A DNA stretch of 50,962 bases, taken from an uncultured bacterium. GTDB taxonomy: Bacteria > Planctomycetota > UBA1135 > GCA-002686595. The translations under genes and the position numbers were made by a program. Of the stretch, positions 25,905-34,885 are shown one piece after another; position 1 is the stretch's first letter; each line of letters begins with the position of its first letter. The notes under the pieces were generated by a model. The model did not search any database, had not been told where the DNA came from, and saw only the letters and a program-made list of their open reading frames with translations. Where the stretch lies: contig CALCXM010000159.1 of the NCBI GenBank assembly GCA_937905825.1, forward strand, positions 1-50,962, given 5' to 3'.

Positions 25905-27992
25905 CTACAGCGATTCGAGTTCGATCGAGTCCGATGGAATGGAGACCTGCACTGGCTTTGCCTTTCCGGTCCCACTGCTCGAAACACTGAGTCGGTACTC
26001 ACCCGGCTCAAGGAACTCAAAGTGGGCGAGCCCGTCATCGCTGAAGTAGGCCCTCGCGCTGCGTATGCCCTTCGAGTTTGCTGCGGTGGACCGCAAGCTG
26101 GCCATCGCTCCTGGTTTGGCATCCTTCCAATGGACCTGCAAGGGGTGCTTGTCGGGAACGCGCAAGCGGGCTTGATTCTCTCCTGACTCGACGCGGACCT
26201 GCGCTGTGTCAATGGTCGGCGCGCTGTACCAGCCATGGGCCGGCGCGTTGCGTGGCAAGACCCTCAGAGTGAGCTCGTAAGTGCCTGGGATCAGTGGGCT
26301 CAGAGCTTGAGTCCCGGAGGCATCGACCCACTCGGATCCGAACTCCGTGGATGATTCTTCCGGTGCGTCTTTGCGCGAGGCGACCACGCGCAAGCGACCA
26401 TCGAACTCGCTCTGAGAGAAGGCGTCGACCGTGACGACGAGCAAACCTGGCTGCTCGAACAGGACGTCCAACTCGGTCTGGCCAGGGGGCAAATCAACTT
26501 CTTGGGTTCCCAAGTCCTTGTGCTGTATGTGCAGCTGGAAGGTGGTTTCGCTATTGGTTCCCCTGGAATACTCCTCGGAGGCCAGCTCATTGAATCCGAG
26601 CAAGTACTGGCCATTGCCCCGTTTGACCGTCTCCACCGCGGAAAAGGCGCGCGTGCCCGACTTGGTGAAGAACAGCGCGAAGTACAGCCCGCTGTTGATT
26701 CCATTGCCATCGGACCCAGTCACCGTGACCTTCACGTACTTGGAAAAGTCCACGGTCCCAAGCTCGAAGTCATGGGTTATGGATTCCGTCTCGAGCTCAA
26801 TGATCGCGTGCGAACTGACCTCTGCGGAATAGCTACGCTTCAATCCTAGGACGTAGCGACCCGCTTCCAGATCGAGGAAGTGGTAGCGGGATCCGGGGCG
26901 CGCAAAGGCACGCTTCTCTGAATCCGCCAACAACCTCAGGTTGGGTTCCTGTCCCGCAGCAAGTGGCATGAGCGTGACGTAGGCGAGTTCTGACTGGGAC
27001 TCTCCGGGCGCCAGCTCGACGCGGCCCGAGATGCCCAGGGCACGGTGAAGTTGGAAGCGCAGGCCTGGGGCTGGAGTGCCCGCAACGACGACGACCGTCT
27101 GGGATTCCGACATGCGCTTGGCTTCCTGGATGCTCAAGGTGCCGGGGGCGTAGGCCGTGATTTCATACTCCCCAGGTGCGATGCGCAGGGAGCTTTCCTG
27201 TTGGTCCCATTGGAAGGTCGCCACGTGGGTCGGCGGCAAGTCGCGCTTGCAATAGATGAGAGCCTCGGCCACAAGCTCTCCACTTTCGTCGAGCACTTCC
27301 ACAGGGATCTCGATGACCGGCAGGGCAACTAGGTCAAAGTTCGTTCCGATCAAGGCGTACTGCCCGTAGCTAGAGGGCTTGATGGTGTAACCCTCGGAGA
27401 AGGCCTCGATCCGCCACTTCATGTCGGCCACATCATCGAACTGGAAATGCCCGTTCCCGTCCGTCGTGGTCCTGACCGTATTGGCGGTGGTTCGCAGGTA
27501 GCGCTCCTTTACCTTCTCGATCTCCTGTGCAAGGGAGGGCAAGGGCTCGGCTGGCTGGCCAATGCTCGAGGCCTTGACCGCAACCCAGTCGAACAGGCCT
27601 CCGTTGATCTGAACAACGGCCCCGCTGATCGGCGTCCCCTGCTCCTCTCGAACGAAACCGCTGATGCTGCCGCGCGGCGCCGGGTTCTGTTTCCTCGGCG
27701 TGGGCACTGCGGCTGCCACGCGCTGTTCCCCAGACTCGCGCGGCAGGGCCTCGCTTGCGGTGCTGGTCTTGTTGACCGGATGCGAGCTGGAACTCGGATG
27801 GACGTCGCCGGCCGCGGGCAAGTCGCCGCCCACCGGTTTCATCACCGCGCTGGACTCGGAAGCACCGGGTGACAGGGCCCGTTCCGAGCTTGCCGAGCCC
27901 CCGTTCGGGGCGGCGAAGAAGCGGGCGAGTCCACCTCCGAGCAGTCCACCCAAAAGGAGAACGAGAACGAGGCGCGAGTTGGAAGAGTTCAT
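25905..27992 (-). CDS. Membrane-anchored protein with carboxypeptidase-regulatory-like domain
   Basis: 695 residues from the ATG at 27992; the frame extends 62 codons upstream without sense. Residues about 8-28 (LVLVLLLGGLLGGGLARFF) are a signal anchor, followed by a Ser/Ala/Pro-rich linker of about 75 residues. Near residue 105 a CarboxypepD_reg/CNA-B-like beta-sandwich begins (GSISGFVREEQGTPISGAVV), and further beta-rich segments with GEYEITAYAPG, AGRYVLGLK, GTYELTLRV and GEYRLSVSSS suggest several similar domains in a row. Such proteins are usually structural or ligand-binding at the cell surface; no catalytic motif is visible. It lies 239 bp downstream of the GT87-like gene on the same strand and may share its transcript. 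Confidence 0.7.
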   Translation of the reverse strand: MNSSNSRLVLVLLLGGLLGGGLARFFAAPNGGSASSERALSPGASESSAVMKPVGGDLPAAGDVHPSSSSHPVNKTSTASEALPRESGEQRVAAAVPTPRKQNPAPRGSISGFVREEQGTPISGAVVQINGGLFDWVAVKASSIGQPAEPLPSLAQEIEKVKERYLRTTANTVRTTTDGNGHFQFDDVADMKWRIEAFSEGYTIKPSSYGQYALIGTNFDLVALPVIEIPVEVLDESGELVAEALIYCKRDLPPTHVATFQWDQQESSLRIAPGEYEITAYAPGTLSIQEAKRMSESQTVVVVAGTPAPGLRFQLHRALGISGRVELAPGESQSELAYVTLMPLAAGQEPNLRLLADSEKRAFARPGSRYHFLDLEAGRYVLGLKRSYSAEVSSHAIIELETESITHDFELGTVDFSKYVKVTVTGSDGNGINSGLYFALFFTKSGTRAFSAVETVKRGNGQYLLGFNELASEEYSRGTNSETTFQLHIQHKDLGTQEVDLPPGQTELDVLFEQPGLLVVTVDAFSQSEFDGRLRVVASRKDAPEESSTEFGSEWVDASGTQALSPLIPGTYELTLRVLPRNAPAHGWYSAPTIDTAQVRVESGENQARLRVPDKHPLQVHWKDAKPGAMASLRSTAANSKGIRSARAYFSDDGLAHFEFLEPGEYRLSVSSSGTGKAKPVQVSIPSDSIELESL

Positions 27993-28231
27993 AGGCGTGC
28001 GAATCTGAATGGGGGCGAGGTGGGAGCGAGACGAGGCGTACGGTGTGGTCCGCTCCTTGGTAGAGCCTAGAGGGGCACTTTTTTTTCGGGTGTGCGACCT
28101 GCGGGTTCGTGCTTGCAGCCATTTGGAGGGTGCTGCTCTTGAAGCTTGCCCGTAGAGGACCGTTTTGGATGGGTGCATCCAGGTGGGGCGAACGACGACC
28201 GAAGCCCGCAGGTCTTCCCTCCTGGAGATGA

Positions 28232-29524
28232 CTAGTCAGAAGTCTCCGCGCGGCGCAGCAAGAAACCCGTTGCGAAGAACAGGGCGAGCCCTCCTAGCAG
28301 GAACGCACCGTGGGCCTCGGCCAGCTTGCTCCCGTACTTCCCGAGGAAGCCCGATCCCGTGCAGGCGATCAACAGAGTGGCTACAAGCAGGGCGCCCCCG
28401 GCGAGTCGCCGGGCAACTTGGTCCAAGCCGTCGCGCCAGTAGGAGACCAGGAAGGCCATGGGAAACACGAGCAACACGTAGTGATGCTTCCAGCTGCGCT
28501 CCGAGAGGAACAGCATCGCGAGCCCAAGCAAGCAAAACTCGCCCAGGACCCGTCGCCCAGGAGATCCCTTGCGCTCTGCGTTGGAGCACCACAAGAGGAA
28601 GCCGAGCAACACAAGGCAGCCCGCGCGATGAACGAGGTGGAAGCGCTCGAGACTCAAGCTGGCTAGGTTGATCGAGACGCTTTCCGTCAAGCCCAGTGTG
28701 CCCGCGGGGATAGCGACGGAGTCTGTCAAGTAACGAGCGAGCACTCCAAACAGCGACTGATTGATGTGTTCGGTTTGCAGGAGATCGAGCCGTTCCGCGC
28801 CCAGGTAGGGGGTGACCATCTGTTGCCACCAGTCGCCCATGTACTCGAAGTTGCGCGTCCAACCGACGACGAGGGCAGGCAGCAGGAGCGCGACGAGCAC
28901 TCCGAGTCCCATGCCGCCAAGTCCCCGCAAACTACTTTTGCGCAAGTACCAAACGAGTCCAAGGGCCGGGGTGACTTTCAGCACCGTGCCCAGGCCGAGC
29001 CAAAAGCCAGAGCTCAACTCTCGTCCGCGATGCCAACTCCAAGCTGCACTGGCCACCGTGGCGCCCACCAGGATGTTCAGGTTGCCGTGGGTGATGTCGG
29101 AGAGCAGCGGGCGAAAGCTAATCGCAATCACTGCCAGAGCTGCGATCGGAGCCAGCGGAACTCCGCCCTGCGCCACGAGTCGAAAGGCGCGGGTCACGAT
29201 CCACCAGGCGAGCCCCACTTTGAATACGGCCCACAACACGGGACCCAACAGAACCCCTGCCAAATCGAAGGGAGCCATCAGGAGCAGGGAGAAGGGCAGG
29301 GTCGGATAGCCCTCCGCACCGACCCCATACAATTCGCCCCCGGCGTAGAACGTGTCGAAGTGTTCACTCCACTTCAGCAGCGCGCAGCGCCCTTGCTGTG
29401 CGCGATGCAAGGCCTGGACCAAGGCCAAAGTCGTCAAGGCGGCCCCCAGCATCCAGGGGGCTTGGGGATGTTTGAGGAACCCGAGGCGGGCGAAAAAGGG
29501 CTGTGGAAACGTGCTTTTCGACAT
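28232..29524 (-). CDS. GT87-like (DUF2029) integral membrane glycosyltransferase
   Basis: 430 residues, about ten or more hydrophobic helices. The ATG at 29524 begins MSKSTF; the longer upstream frame overlaps the divergent promoter region and is rejected. After the first helix comes EHFDTFYAGGELYG with an acidic residue, then GYPTLPFSLLLMAP, matching the D-F-x-x-Y-Y-A-G and Y-x-P-L-F-x-L-L-x-x-P pattern of the DUF2029 family; later ITHGNLNILVG corresponds to the G-Q-x-N motif and GLGTVLKVTPAL to the G-x-x-x-K-x-x-P segment. Family members transfer mannose or arabinose from polyprenyl-phosphate donors outside the membrane. The acceptor is unknown. It is divergent from the methyltransferase/WaaP-like pair, hinting at a common envelope-glycan theme (inference). 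Confidence 0.75.
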   Translation of the reverse strand: MSKSTFPQPFFARLGFLKHPQAPWMLGAALTTLALVQALHRAQQGRCALLKWSEHFDTFYAGGELYGVGAEGYPTLPFSLLLMAPFDLAGVLLGPVLWAVFKVGLAWWIVTRAFRLVAQGGVPLAPIAALAVIAISFRPLLSDITHGNLNILVGATVASAAWSWHRGRELSSGFWLGLGTVLKVTPALGLVWYLRKSSLRGLGGMGLGVLVALLLPALVVGWTRNFEYMGDWWQQMVTPYLGAERLDLLQTEHINQSLFGVLARYLTDSVAIPAGTLGLTESVSINLASLSLERFHLVHRAGCLVLLGFLLWCSNAERKGSPGRRVLGEFCLLGLAMLFLSERSWKHHYVLLVFPMAFLVSYWRDGLDQVARRLAGGALLVATLLIACTGSGFLGKYGSKLAEAHGAFLLGGLALFFATGFLLRRAETSD

Positions 29525-29648
29525 GGGCGGAGAAGCTTTTGGGCAAGCTCTTACGGCAGGGCGAGTTTCTCGCCACGGCGGGGTAGAATCAAGGGGCGCC
29601 TTGCGTCTGGATTCCCCATCCGCTGCAGGCGCAATCAAACTCTCCTCG

Positions 29649-30329
29649 ATGACCGCCCGAAAACCACAAAGCAACTCGAAGAAGCACGCCTCGCAGAAGG
29701 GCGAGCTGCCCAAGGTTCAGGAGAAGTGGAACGCCACGGACGAAGCCGAGCACTACGCCGGTTCGCGCTTCTCCTCGCGTCGCGCTCACCAACGGGATCC
29801 GGACTTGATCGGCAAGTTGCTGCTCAAGCACGGGGGGGCTGGCAAGCGCAAGCGTGTGCTCGACTTGCCTTGCGGAACGGGACGACTCTACCCGTCTCTC
29901 AACGACCTGGGGAAGCACTACGTGGGCGCAGACGTTTCGATTCCGATGCTGACCCACTCGGAGGTGCCCTCGGTAGCCGGGGACGCCTTTCGCATGCCCT
30001 TCATGACCTCCGCTTTCGACACGGTGGTGTGTTGCCGATTGTTGCATCACTTGGAAGAGCGCGAGGAGTTGCCGCGGGTGATCGATGAGTTGATGAGAGT
30101 CAGCTCGGACTTGATCCTGGCCTCCTTTTGGGACGCGGACTCCCTGCCCGCCTGGCGCCGTCGAGTGGGTTTGCGCAAGGACACGACCGGACGCAGGCCC
30201 GTGAGCAAGCGCACCTTGCGTACGCTCTTTGAGGACGCCGGCGGAGAGGTGCTCGGATTCGCGCACTCGTTCCGCTTTGTGTCCATGCAATGCTTCGTCG
30301 CCGTACGCGTCAATCGCTCTGCGAGATGA
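29649..30329 (+). CDS. Class I SAM-dependent methyltransferase
   Basis: 226 residues from the ATG at 29649. Motif I is VLDLPCGTGRL (residues 70-80); an acidic residue ends the next strand (VGADVS), and AFDTVVCCRLLHHL is the motif before the active site, as in Methyltransf_11 proteins. The first 25 residues are basic and low-complexity. The substrate cannot be told from sequence. The stop overlaps the next ATG (ATGA), so it is translationally coupled to the WaaP-like kinase gene and the two probably act on the same molecule. A TAGAAT hexamer at 29584-29589 may be its -10 element. Confidence 0.8.
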   Translation: MTARKPQSNSKKHASQKGELPKVQEKWNATDEAEHYAGSRFSSRRAHQRDPDLIGKLLLKHGGAGKRKRVLDLPCGTGRLYPSLNDLGKHYVGADVSIPMLTHSEVPSVAGDAFRMPFMTSAFDTVVCCRLLHHLEEREELPRVIDELMRVSSDLILASFWDADSLPAWRRRVGLRKDTTGRRPVSKRTLRTLFEDAGGEVLGFAHSFRFVSMQCFVAVRVNRSAR

Positions 30330-31075
30330 CCGTGACTGGACGGCGGCCCGCGGACCGCATGGACTGGGTGGCCTGCACCTGGGAAGTCTCGCAAGCGGTG
30401 GACGAGTTCTTCGATTCCTGGAAAGGCCCCTTCGGTATCTACGGAGAGTTTCGAGAGCTAGGAGACAGGCAGACCTACTTCAAGGCCGAACCGCTGGTGG
30501 GCCGGGCGCGTGTACGACACGCCTTGCGCCGCGTTCTGTTGCGCAGGCCCTACCCGCGTCTTGCGGAATTCGAGAACCTGTCCTGGCTTGCCAAGCAGCA
30601 GTTCGCCGTGGCCAAGCCCTTGGCGGCTGGAGTGCGCAAGGTGTGGAATGGCATCGACTGGCAGTTCCTCTTCACGGAACGCTTCACGAACGCGCAGCCC
30701 TTGGTGCTTCCCGGTTCGACGCCCGATGAGGAACGTATCACGGAACTCGCCCGTGAAGTTGCGCGCATGCACGACCTTGGCTTTGTTCATCGCGATCTGC
30801 ATTTGCGCAACCTAGCCTGGCGTGTCTCCCAGCCAAGCGCTGGAGCGAATCAAGAACCTCGCATCTTGTTCTACGACGCATGGCGTGGCGGAGCGCGCTG
30901 GCAATCCCGGGGAGCTGCCTACGACTTGCTGTGCCTTTCCAAGGGTTTGGCGTCCGAGTGGGGCGAGTCGAGCGTAGATCGCTTTCTAGGGACTTACATG
31001 AGCTCCCGCCGGCGTCGTTCTGGCATGCGGCGCTTGGAGCGGGCTGTGCAGTCCGGCCGCCGACAGTTGGCCTGA
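30326..31075 (+). CDS. WaaP/Kdo-kinase-family small-molecule or glycolipid kinase
   Basis: 249 residues, ATG overlapping the methyltransferase stop. A compact protein-kinase fold: FKAE (Lys53) in the N-lobe, FTERF as hinge, VHRDLHLRNL (Asp157, Asn162) as catalytic loop and FYDAWRGG (Asp184) in place of DFG. This layout fits the Kdo kinase/WaaP/RIO-like family, which phosphorylates lipopolysaccharide sugars, rather than Ser/Thr kinases. The C-terminus is very basic (SSRRRRSGMRRLERA), consistent with membrane-surface binding. With the methyltransferase and the divergent glycosyltransferase it suggests envelope-glycan modification. The start could be the upstream ATG at 30290, but overlap favours 30326. 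Confidence 0.7.
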   Translation: MTVTGRRPADRMDWVACTWEVSQAVDEFFDSWKGPFGIYGEFRELGDRQTYFKAEPLVGRARVRHALRRVLLRRPYPRLAEFENLSWLAKQQFAVAKPLAAGVRKVWNGIDWQFLFTERFTNAQPLVLPGSTPDEERITELAREVARMHDLGFVHRDLHLRNLAWRVSQPSAGANQEPRILFYDAWRGGARWQSRGAAYDLLCLSKGLASEWGESSVDRFLGTYMSSRRRRSGMRRLERAVQSGRRQLA

Positions 31076-31094
31076 TCGGTGCAAGTTGTATGCT
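31067..31094 (+). promoter_or_regulatory. Possible sigma-70-type promoter before the Rieske gene
   Basis: TTGGCC (31067-31072), a 16-bp spacer and TATGCT (31089-31094), each 4 of 6 against consensus. The -35 overlaps the last codons of the upstream gene; the start codon lies about 117 bp downstream. Confidence 0.35.
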
Positions 31095-31210
31095 GTCGTG
31101 CGGGCCGTCCCTAGCTACCTGGACGATGCTGGGCTGCTCGCGACTTGCGTTCCCGTGCCGCAGTACGCCGAGGCCAAGCGCGTGAGACACGCACCACAAA
31201 AGGAGACCCG

Positions 31211-32974
31211 ATGAGTGAGACGATGACTGGCGCCGCCAACTGGCAAGCCACGCTTGACTTGGACGAGTTGAAGACGGGCGGCATGTCCGTGTGGAAGCAG
31301 GATGGCCAGCAGATCGTTCTGTGCCGCACGGAAGAGGACGAGGTCTTCGCCCTCGACAATCGCTGCCCGCACGAAGGCTATCCACTCAACACCGGGGACC
31401 TAAATGGCTGCGCACTCACTTGCTGTTGGCACAACTGGAAGTTCGATGTGCGCAGCGGCGCTTGCACCATGGGGGAGGAAAGCGTGCGCAGCTTTCCCGT
31501 GCGCGTTGTGGATGGCACGGTGGAAGTGGATTTGGCCGAGCCCGATCCGAGTGCCGCTTGGCCCGACTTGCTCAAGAGTTTCGACGAGGGGCTACGCAAG
31601 CACCAGGTGGCACGCTCGGTGCGCGACGGTGTGCGTCTCCTGCAGAAGGGTTTTGATCCCCAGCGCTTGCTCGCGTGCATCGCTCTCTACGATGCTCGCC
31701 ATGGGGAGTACGGGTCCACCCACGCCACGCCGATCGCCGCGGACGCTGGGCGTCTGCTCGAGCGCTACACCAATCTGAAGGCGATGTATCCTATAGCGGT
31801 GGCCATCGACATGTGCGGGGACGCCAATCGCTTGCGTCCCGCCCGCTCGCGCCCGGATGCCATTCCTGGCGGAGACTTGGATGGGCTGCGCAAGGCGGTG
31901 GAAGCGGAGCAGGTTCCGCGGGCCCTTGGTCTTTTGCGCGGAGCTTTTGACGCCGGTGTTGCGCTGCCCGAAATCGACCGCTGGATGTTCACCCTGATCT
32001 CCGATCACTTCCTGAACTTCGGCCACGACTTGATCTACTTGACCAAGGTTCAGGAGCTCTTGCAGCGCCTCGTGCCCCAAGCGGGGGATCGCGAGCTGAT
32101 CGAGGAAATCTATGGGGGCTTGCTCTACTCCATCTGCACGGGAACGCGCGAGGACAGCTTGCCCTACATGCAGGGCTACATGACGCGCTTCGCCGAATTT
32201 GAGACGCAGCAAGCGCAGGCCTGGGCACCCGCGCGGACTGGGCCCGGGAACCCGGCCTTGGCGGAATGGGTGCGCACCGCAGCCCTCGATGGGAGCCTGA
32301 AGGACGCCGTTCAGCGCTTGACCGAAGCCCTGGCATGCGGCACCAGCTTGGAGCAACTCGCGCGGGCCCTGGTCTCTGCCGCGGCCACGCGACTCTTGCG
32401 TTTCAACGTGGCCTTGGACACGGATCCGAGCGTCGCGGAAACTTGGTTGTGGGCGACCCATCGCTTGACCTTCGCCTGCGCCGCGAGGTTGGCCGTGGAG
32501 CGCATGGACGACCCGCGAGCCGTGCACTTTCTGCTGCAGTCCCTGGCCTTCACGCACTCCGGCCGCGGCATGGACCTGCCGCCAGACGAACGGTCCGAAG
32601 CGCTCGCGCAACCCATGGAACTCGACGAGGTCTTGCAGGCCATCGGCGCCCAAGACTGCTCGCGAGCTCTGGCTGGCACATTGCATCACTTGGATGATCC
32701 AAGCCGTCGCCAGGCCCTGCGCGAAGCCCTCGAGGACCTGTGCCTGTCCGATTCCTTGGTTCGGCCCATCGTGGTGGTGCACGCCATCAAGACCCTGGTG
32801 GTCGCCTTCGAGGAGTACGAGGTGGCCGCGGACTCGCCAGGGCGGGCCCTTCCCGTGCTGGCCACCGTGCGCATGCTCTCCTCTCCGATTCAGGAACGAC
32901 GGATTCGGGAGGCCGTCCAGCGCTCGATCGAATGGGTGGGGGAAGGCAAAATGCCGCGCAAGTTGACCCAGTAG
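31211..32974 (+). CDS. Rieske [2Fe-2S] domain fused to a large His-containing helical domain
   Basis: 587 residues; the ATG at 31211 has AGGAG ten bases upstream. Residues about 10-108 are a Rieske ferredoxin: Cys52-Pro-His54 and Cys71-x-x-His74 bind the cluster. From about 115 to 587 the protein is mainly alpha-helical without membrane segments and carries ten histidines, several next to acidic residues or in motif-like settings: His164 and His171 (HATPI), His266 and His272 (DHFLNFGHD), His417, His439, His449 (FTHSGRG), His492/493 and His524 (HAIKT). I do not recognise this domain; a metal-dependent oxygenase fed by the Rieske cluster is an inference, and questin-oxidase-like proteins are one alternative to test. 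It is not a standard ring-hydroxylating oxygenase (no H-x4-H next to the Rieske part). It stands alone between two operons. Confidence 0.75.
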   Translation: MSETMTGAANWQATLDLDELKTGGMSVWKQDGQQIVLCRTEEDEVFALDNRCPHEGYPLNTGDLNGCALTCCWHNWKFDVRSGACTMGEESVRSFPVRVVDGTVEVDLAEPDPSAAWPDLLKSFDEGLRKHQVARSVRDGVRLLQKGFDPQRLLACIALYDARHGEYGSTHATPIAADAGRLLERYTNLKAMYPIAVAIDMCGDANRLRPARSRPDAIPGGDLDGLRKAVEAEQVPRALGLLRGAFDAGVALPEIDRWMFTLISDHFLNFGHDLIYLTKVQELLQRLVPQAGDRELIEEIYGGLLYSICTGTREDSLPYMQGYMTRFAEFETQQAQAWAPARTGPGNPALAEWVRTAALDGSLKDAVQRLTEALACGTSLEQLARALVSAAATRLLRFNVALDTDPSVAETWLWATHRLTFACAARLAVERMDDPRAVHFLLQSLAFTHSGRGMDLPPDERSEALAQPMELDEVLQAIGAQDCSRALAGTLHHLDDPSRRQALREALEDLCLSDSLVRPIVVVHAIKTLVVAFEEYEVAADSPGRALPVLATVRMLSSPIQERRIREAVQRSIEWVGEGKMPRKLTQ

Positions 32975-33179
32975 CTGCGTGTTCCTGAGCGAAAGCACAC
33001 AAGTGGAAACTCAATCCTCTGGAGCCACAGGGCAGAGGCAGGGGCCTGGAGGATATCCTGCTGGTTCCCGTGGGAAATCCCCCTGAACCCACAGCTGGGC
33101 ACGACGTTTGCATGGCCGCAGCCCGCTTGTGCCGCCCCATCCGTTGTCCCTTCAGCCTCTCCCCGTTACTCTCCCCCGC

Positions 33180-34151
33180 GTGATCACAGCCAACCACTTG
33201 ACCCGCCGCTTTGGACCCGTCCTAGCGGTGGACGATGTCAGTTTCGAGATCGGCCGCGGAGAGGTCGTGGGATTCCTAGGGCCGAATGGTGCCGGGAAGA
33301 CCACGACCCTGCGAATCCTCGCTGGTTTCTTGCCCGCCACCGCCGGTAGCGCCTCCATCGCCGGACACGATGTCCAACGGGAGTCCCTCGAAGTGCGCCG
33401 ACACATCGGCTACTTAGCGGAGAGCGTTCCGTTGTATGGGGAGCACCGCGTCGAGGAGATGCTGGACTTCCAGGGCCGTCTGCACGGCATGTCCAGCGCG
33501 GACCGCAAGCGCCGGATCCCTGAAGTGCTGGAGCGCGTGGGCGTGCTTGACCGCCGGCGGCAACTGGTCGCGCACCTTTCGCGGGGTTTGCGGCAACGGG
33601 TTGGGCTGGCCACGGCTCTGCTGCCGGATCCGGATGTTCTGATCCTCGACGAACCGACCAGTGGTTTGGATCCGATCCAACGCATGGAAGTTCGCAAGTT
33701 GATTCAAGACTTGGGCTCGGAGCGCACGGTGATCATCTCCTCGCACATCCTGCCGGAGATCGAGGCTGTTTGCCCGCGGGTCTTGATCCTGAGTCATGGG
33801 GCTCTGGTGGCGGATGGAACCCAGGACGAATTGGTGGCTTCCCTAGGACAGGGCACTCATGTGCGCTTGGAGATCAGCGCCGAGCACGACCGCGGCACCG
33901 TCGAAGCGGAGCTCGCGCGCTTGGCCCACGTCTTGGGGATCGAATCTCGGGCTGGAACGGACGGCTACATCGAATACGACGTGCGCTGTGAATTGGATCT
34001 GCGCGAAGCGATCGGACGTCACGCCCAAGAGCAACACTACCGAATCCGCGAACTCTCCTGGCGCAAGGCTAGCCTGGAAGAGCTCTTCGTGCGCTTGGCC
34101 CTCGGCTTGCAAAAGGATGAGTTGCAGCCCAGCCCAGAGGTGACCCAATGA
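33180..34151 (+). CDS. ABC transporter ATPase, GldA-like
   Basis: 323 residues from the GTG at 33180, which starts directly at the ABC fold (VITANHLTRRFG). Walker A is GPNGAGKT (34-41); the signature is LSRGLRQR rather than LSGGQ, as in GldA/NosF-type exporters; Walker B is VLILDEPTSGLD; the switch His is in IISSHILPE. About 95 C-terminal residues form the accessory domain seen in GldA-type ATPases. The stop overlaps the permease ATG. With the next three genes it forms a Gld-type auxiliary ABC system; in Bacteroidetes gldA-F-G support gliding, but similar sets occur in non-gliding bacteria and the transported substrate is unknown. Confidence 0.85.
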   Translation: MITANHLTRRFGPVLAVDDVSFEIGRGEVVGFLGPNGAGKTTTLRILAGFLPATAGSASIAGHDVQRESLEVRRHIGYLAESVPLYGEHRVEEMLDFQGRLHGMSSADRKRRIPEVLERVGVLDRRRQLVAHLSRGLRQRVGLATALLPDPDVLILDEPTSGLDPIQRMEVRKLIQDLGSERTVIISSHILPEIEAVCPRVLILSHGALVADGTQDELVASLGQGTHVRLEISAEHDRGTVEAELARLAHVLGIESRAGTDGYIEYDVRCELDLREAIGRHAQEQHYRIRELSWRKASLEELFVRLALGLQKDELQPSPEVTQ

Positions 34152-34885
34152 ATGGCTTGATCACCGTGTATCGACGGGAACTGGCCGGGCTCTTCGTCGC
34201 GCCCTTGGCTTGGATTCTCCTGACCGTCTCCTTTGGTCTAACGGGCTGGCTGTTCGTCGCCATGCTAGAGAACAGCGGCGGCGACATCACCTACGCCAAC
34301 CGCTTCACCGGAGGATTGAGCGGGGTCTATTGGGCCCTCATGATGTTCCTGCCGCCGCTCTTGACCATGCGCATGATCAGTGAAGAGTCACGCAATGGCC
34401 TGCTGGAGTTTCTGCTGACCTCGCCCGTCACGGATGCAGCTGTGGTGCTCGGCAAGTTCTTTGCCGCCTGGACGTTCATGGCGCTCTTCTGGTCGAACAA
34501 CTTGATCTACGCGGCGACCGTTCACGGCCTCGGCACACCCCCTGACTGGCCACCGGTGCTTGGGGGGTACATGGGATCTGTCTTGGTCTCCGGGCTCTTC
34601 TGCGCGGTGGGGCTCTTTGCCAGCTCGATCTTTAGCTCACCGATTCTTTCTGCCTTCGCCGCCATGTGCGGCAGCATCGTGATGTTGATGTTGCCCCGGC
34701 TAGTGGGAGTCTATGACTCCGATTGGTTGACGGAACAGTTCGTCGCGGTCGACATCATGCGCAACTTTCAAACCACCTTCTTGGTCGGGCTGTTCGATAC
34801 GCAAGTGCTCGTGTTCTTCTTGGCTTGGACCGGATTCTTCCTGTTCCTCGCGACCCGCGGGGTGGAGGCCAAGCGATGGAAGTAA
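34148..34885 (+). CDS. ABC permease, GldF-like
   Basis: 245 residues, ABC-2 type permease with about six helices. The conserved MRMISEESRNGLLEFLLTSPVTDAAVVLGKFFA segment (ISEE..G..E.LL..P) between helices 2 and 3 is diagnostic of the NosY/GldF branch. ATGA overlap with the ATPase gene; the last 10 bases overlap the GldG-like gene. Confidence 0.88.
   Translation: MNGLITVYRRELAGLFVAPLAWILLTVSFGLTGWLFVAMLENSGGDITYANRFTGGLSGVYWALMMFLPPLLTMRMISEESRNGLLEFLLTSPVTDAAVVLGKFFAAWTFMALFWSNNLIYAATVHGLGTPPDWPPVLGGYMGSVLVSGLFCAVGLFASSIFSSPILSAFAAMCGSIVMLMLPRLVGVYDSDWLTEQFVAVDIMRNFQTTFLVGLFDTQVLVFFLAWTGFFLFLATRGVEAKRWK

Noticed and set aside
31606..31622. Second sigma-54-like sequence (TGGCAC, GG-N10-GC)
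   Set aside because: It lies inside the Rieske-domain coding sequence, lacks the TT before the -12 element, has no nearby palindromes and no downstream start.
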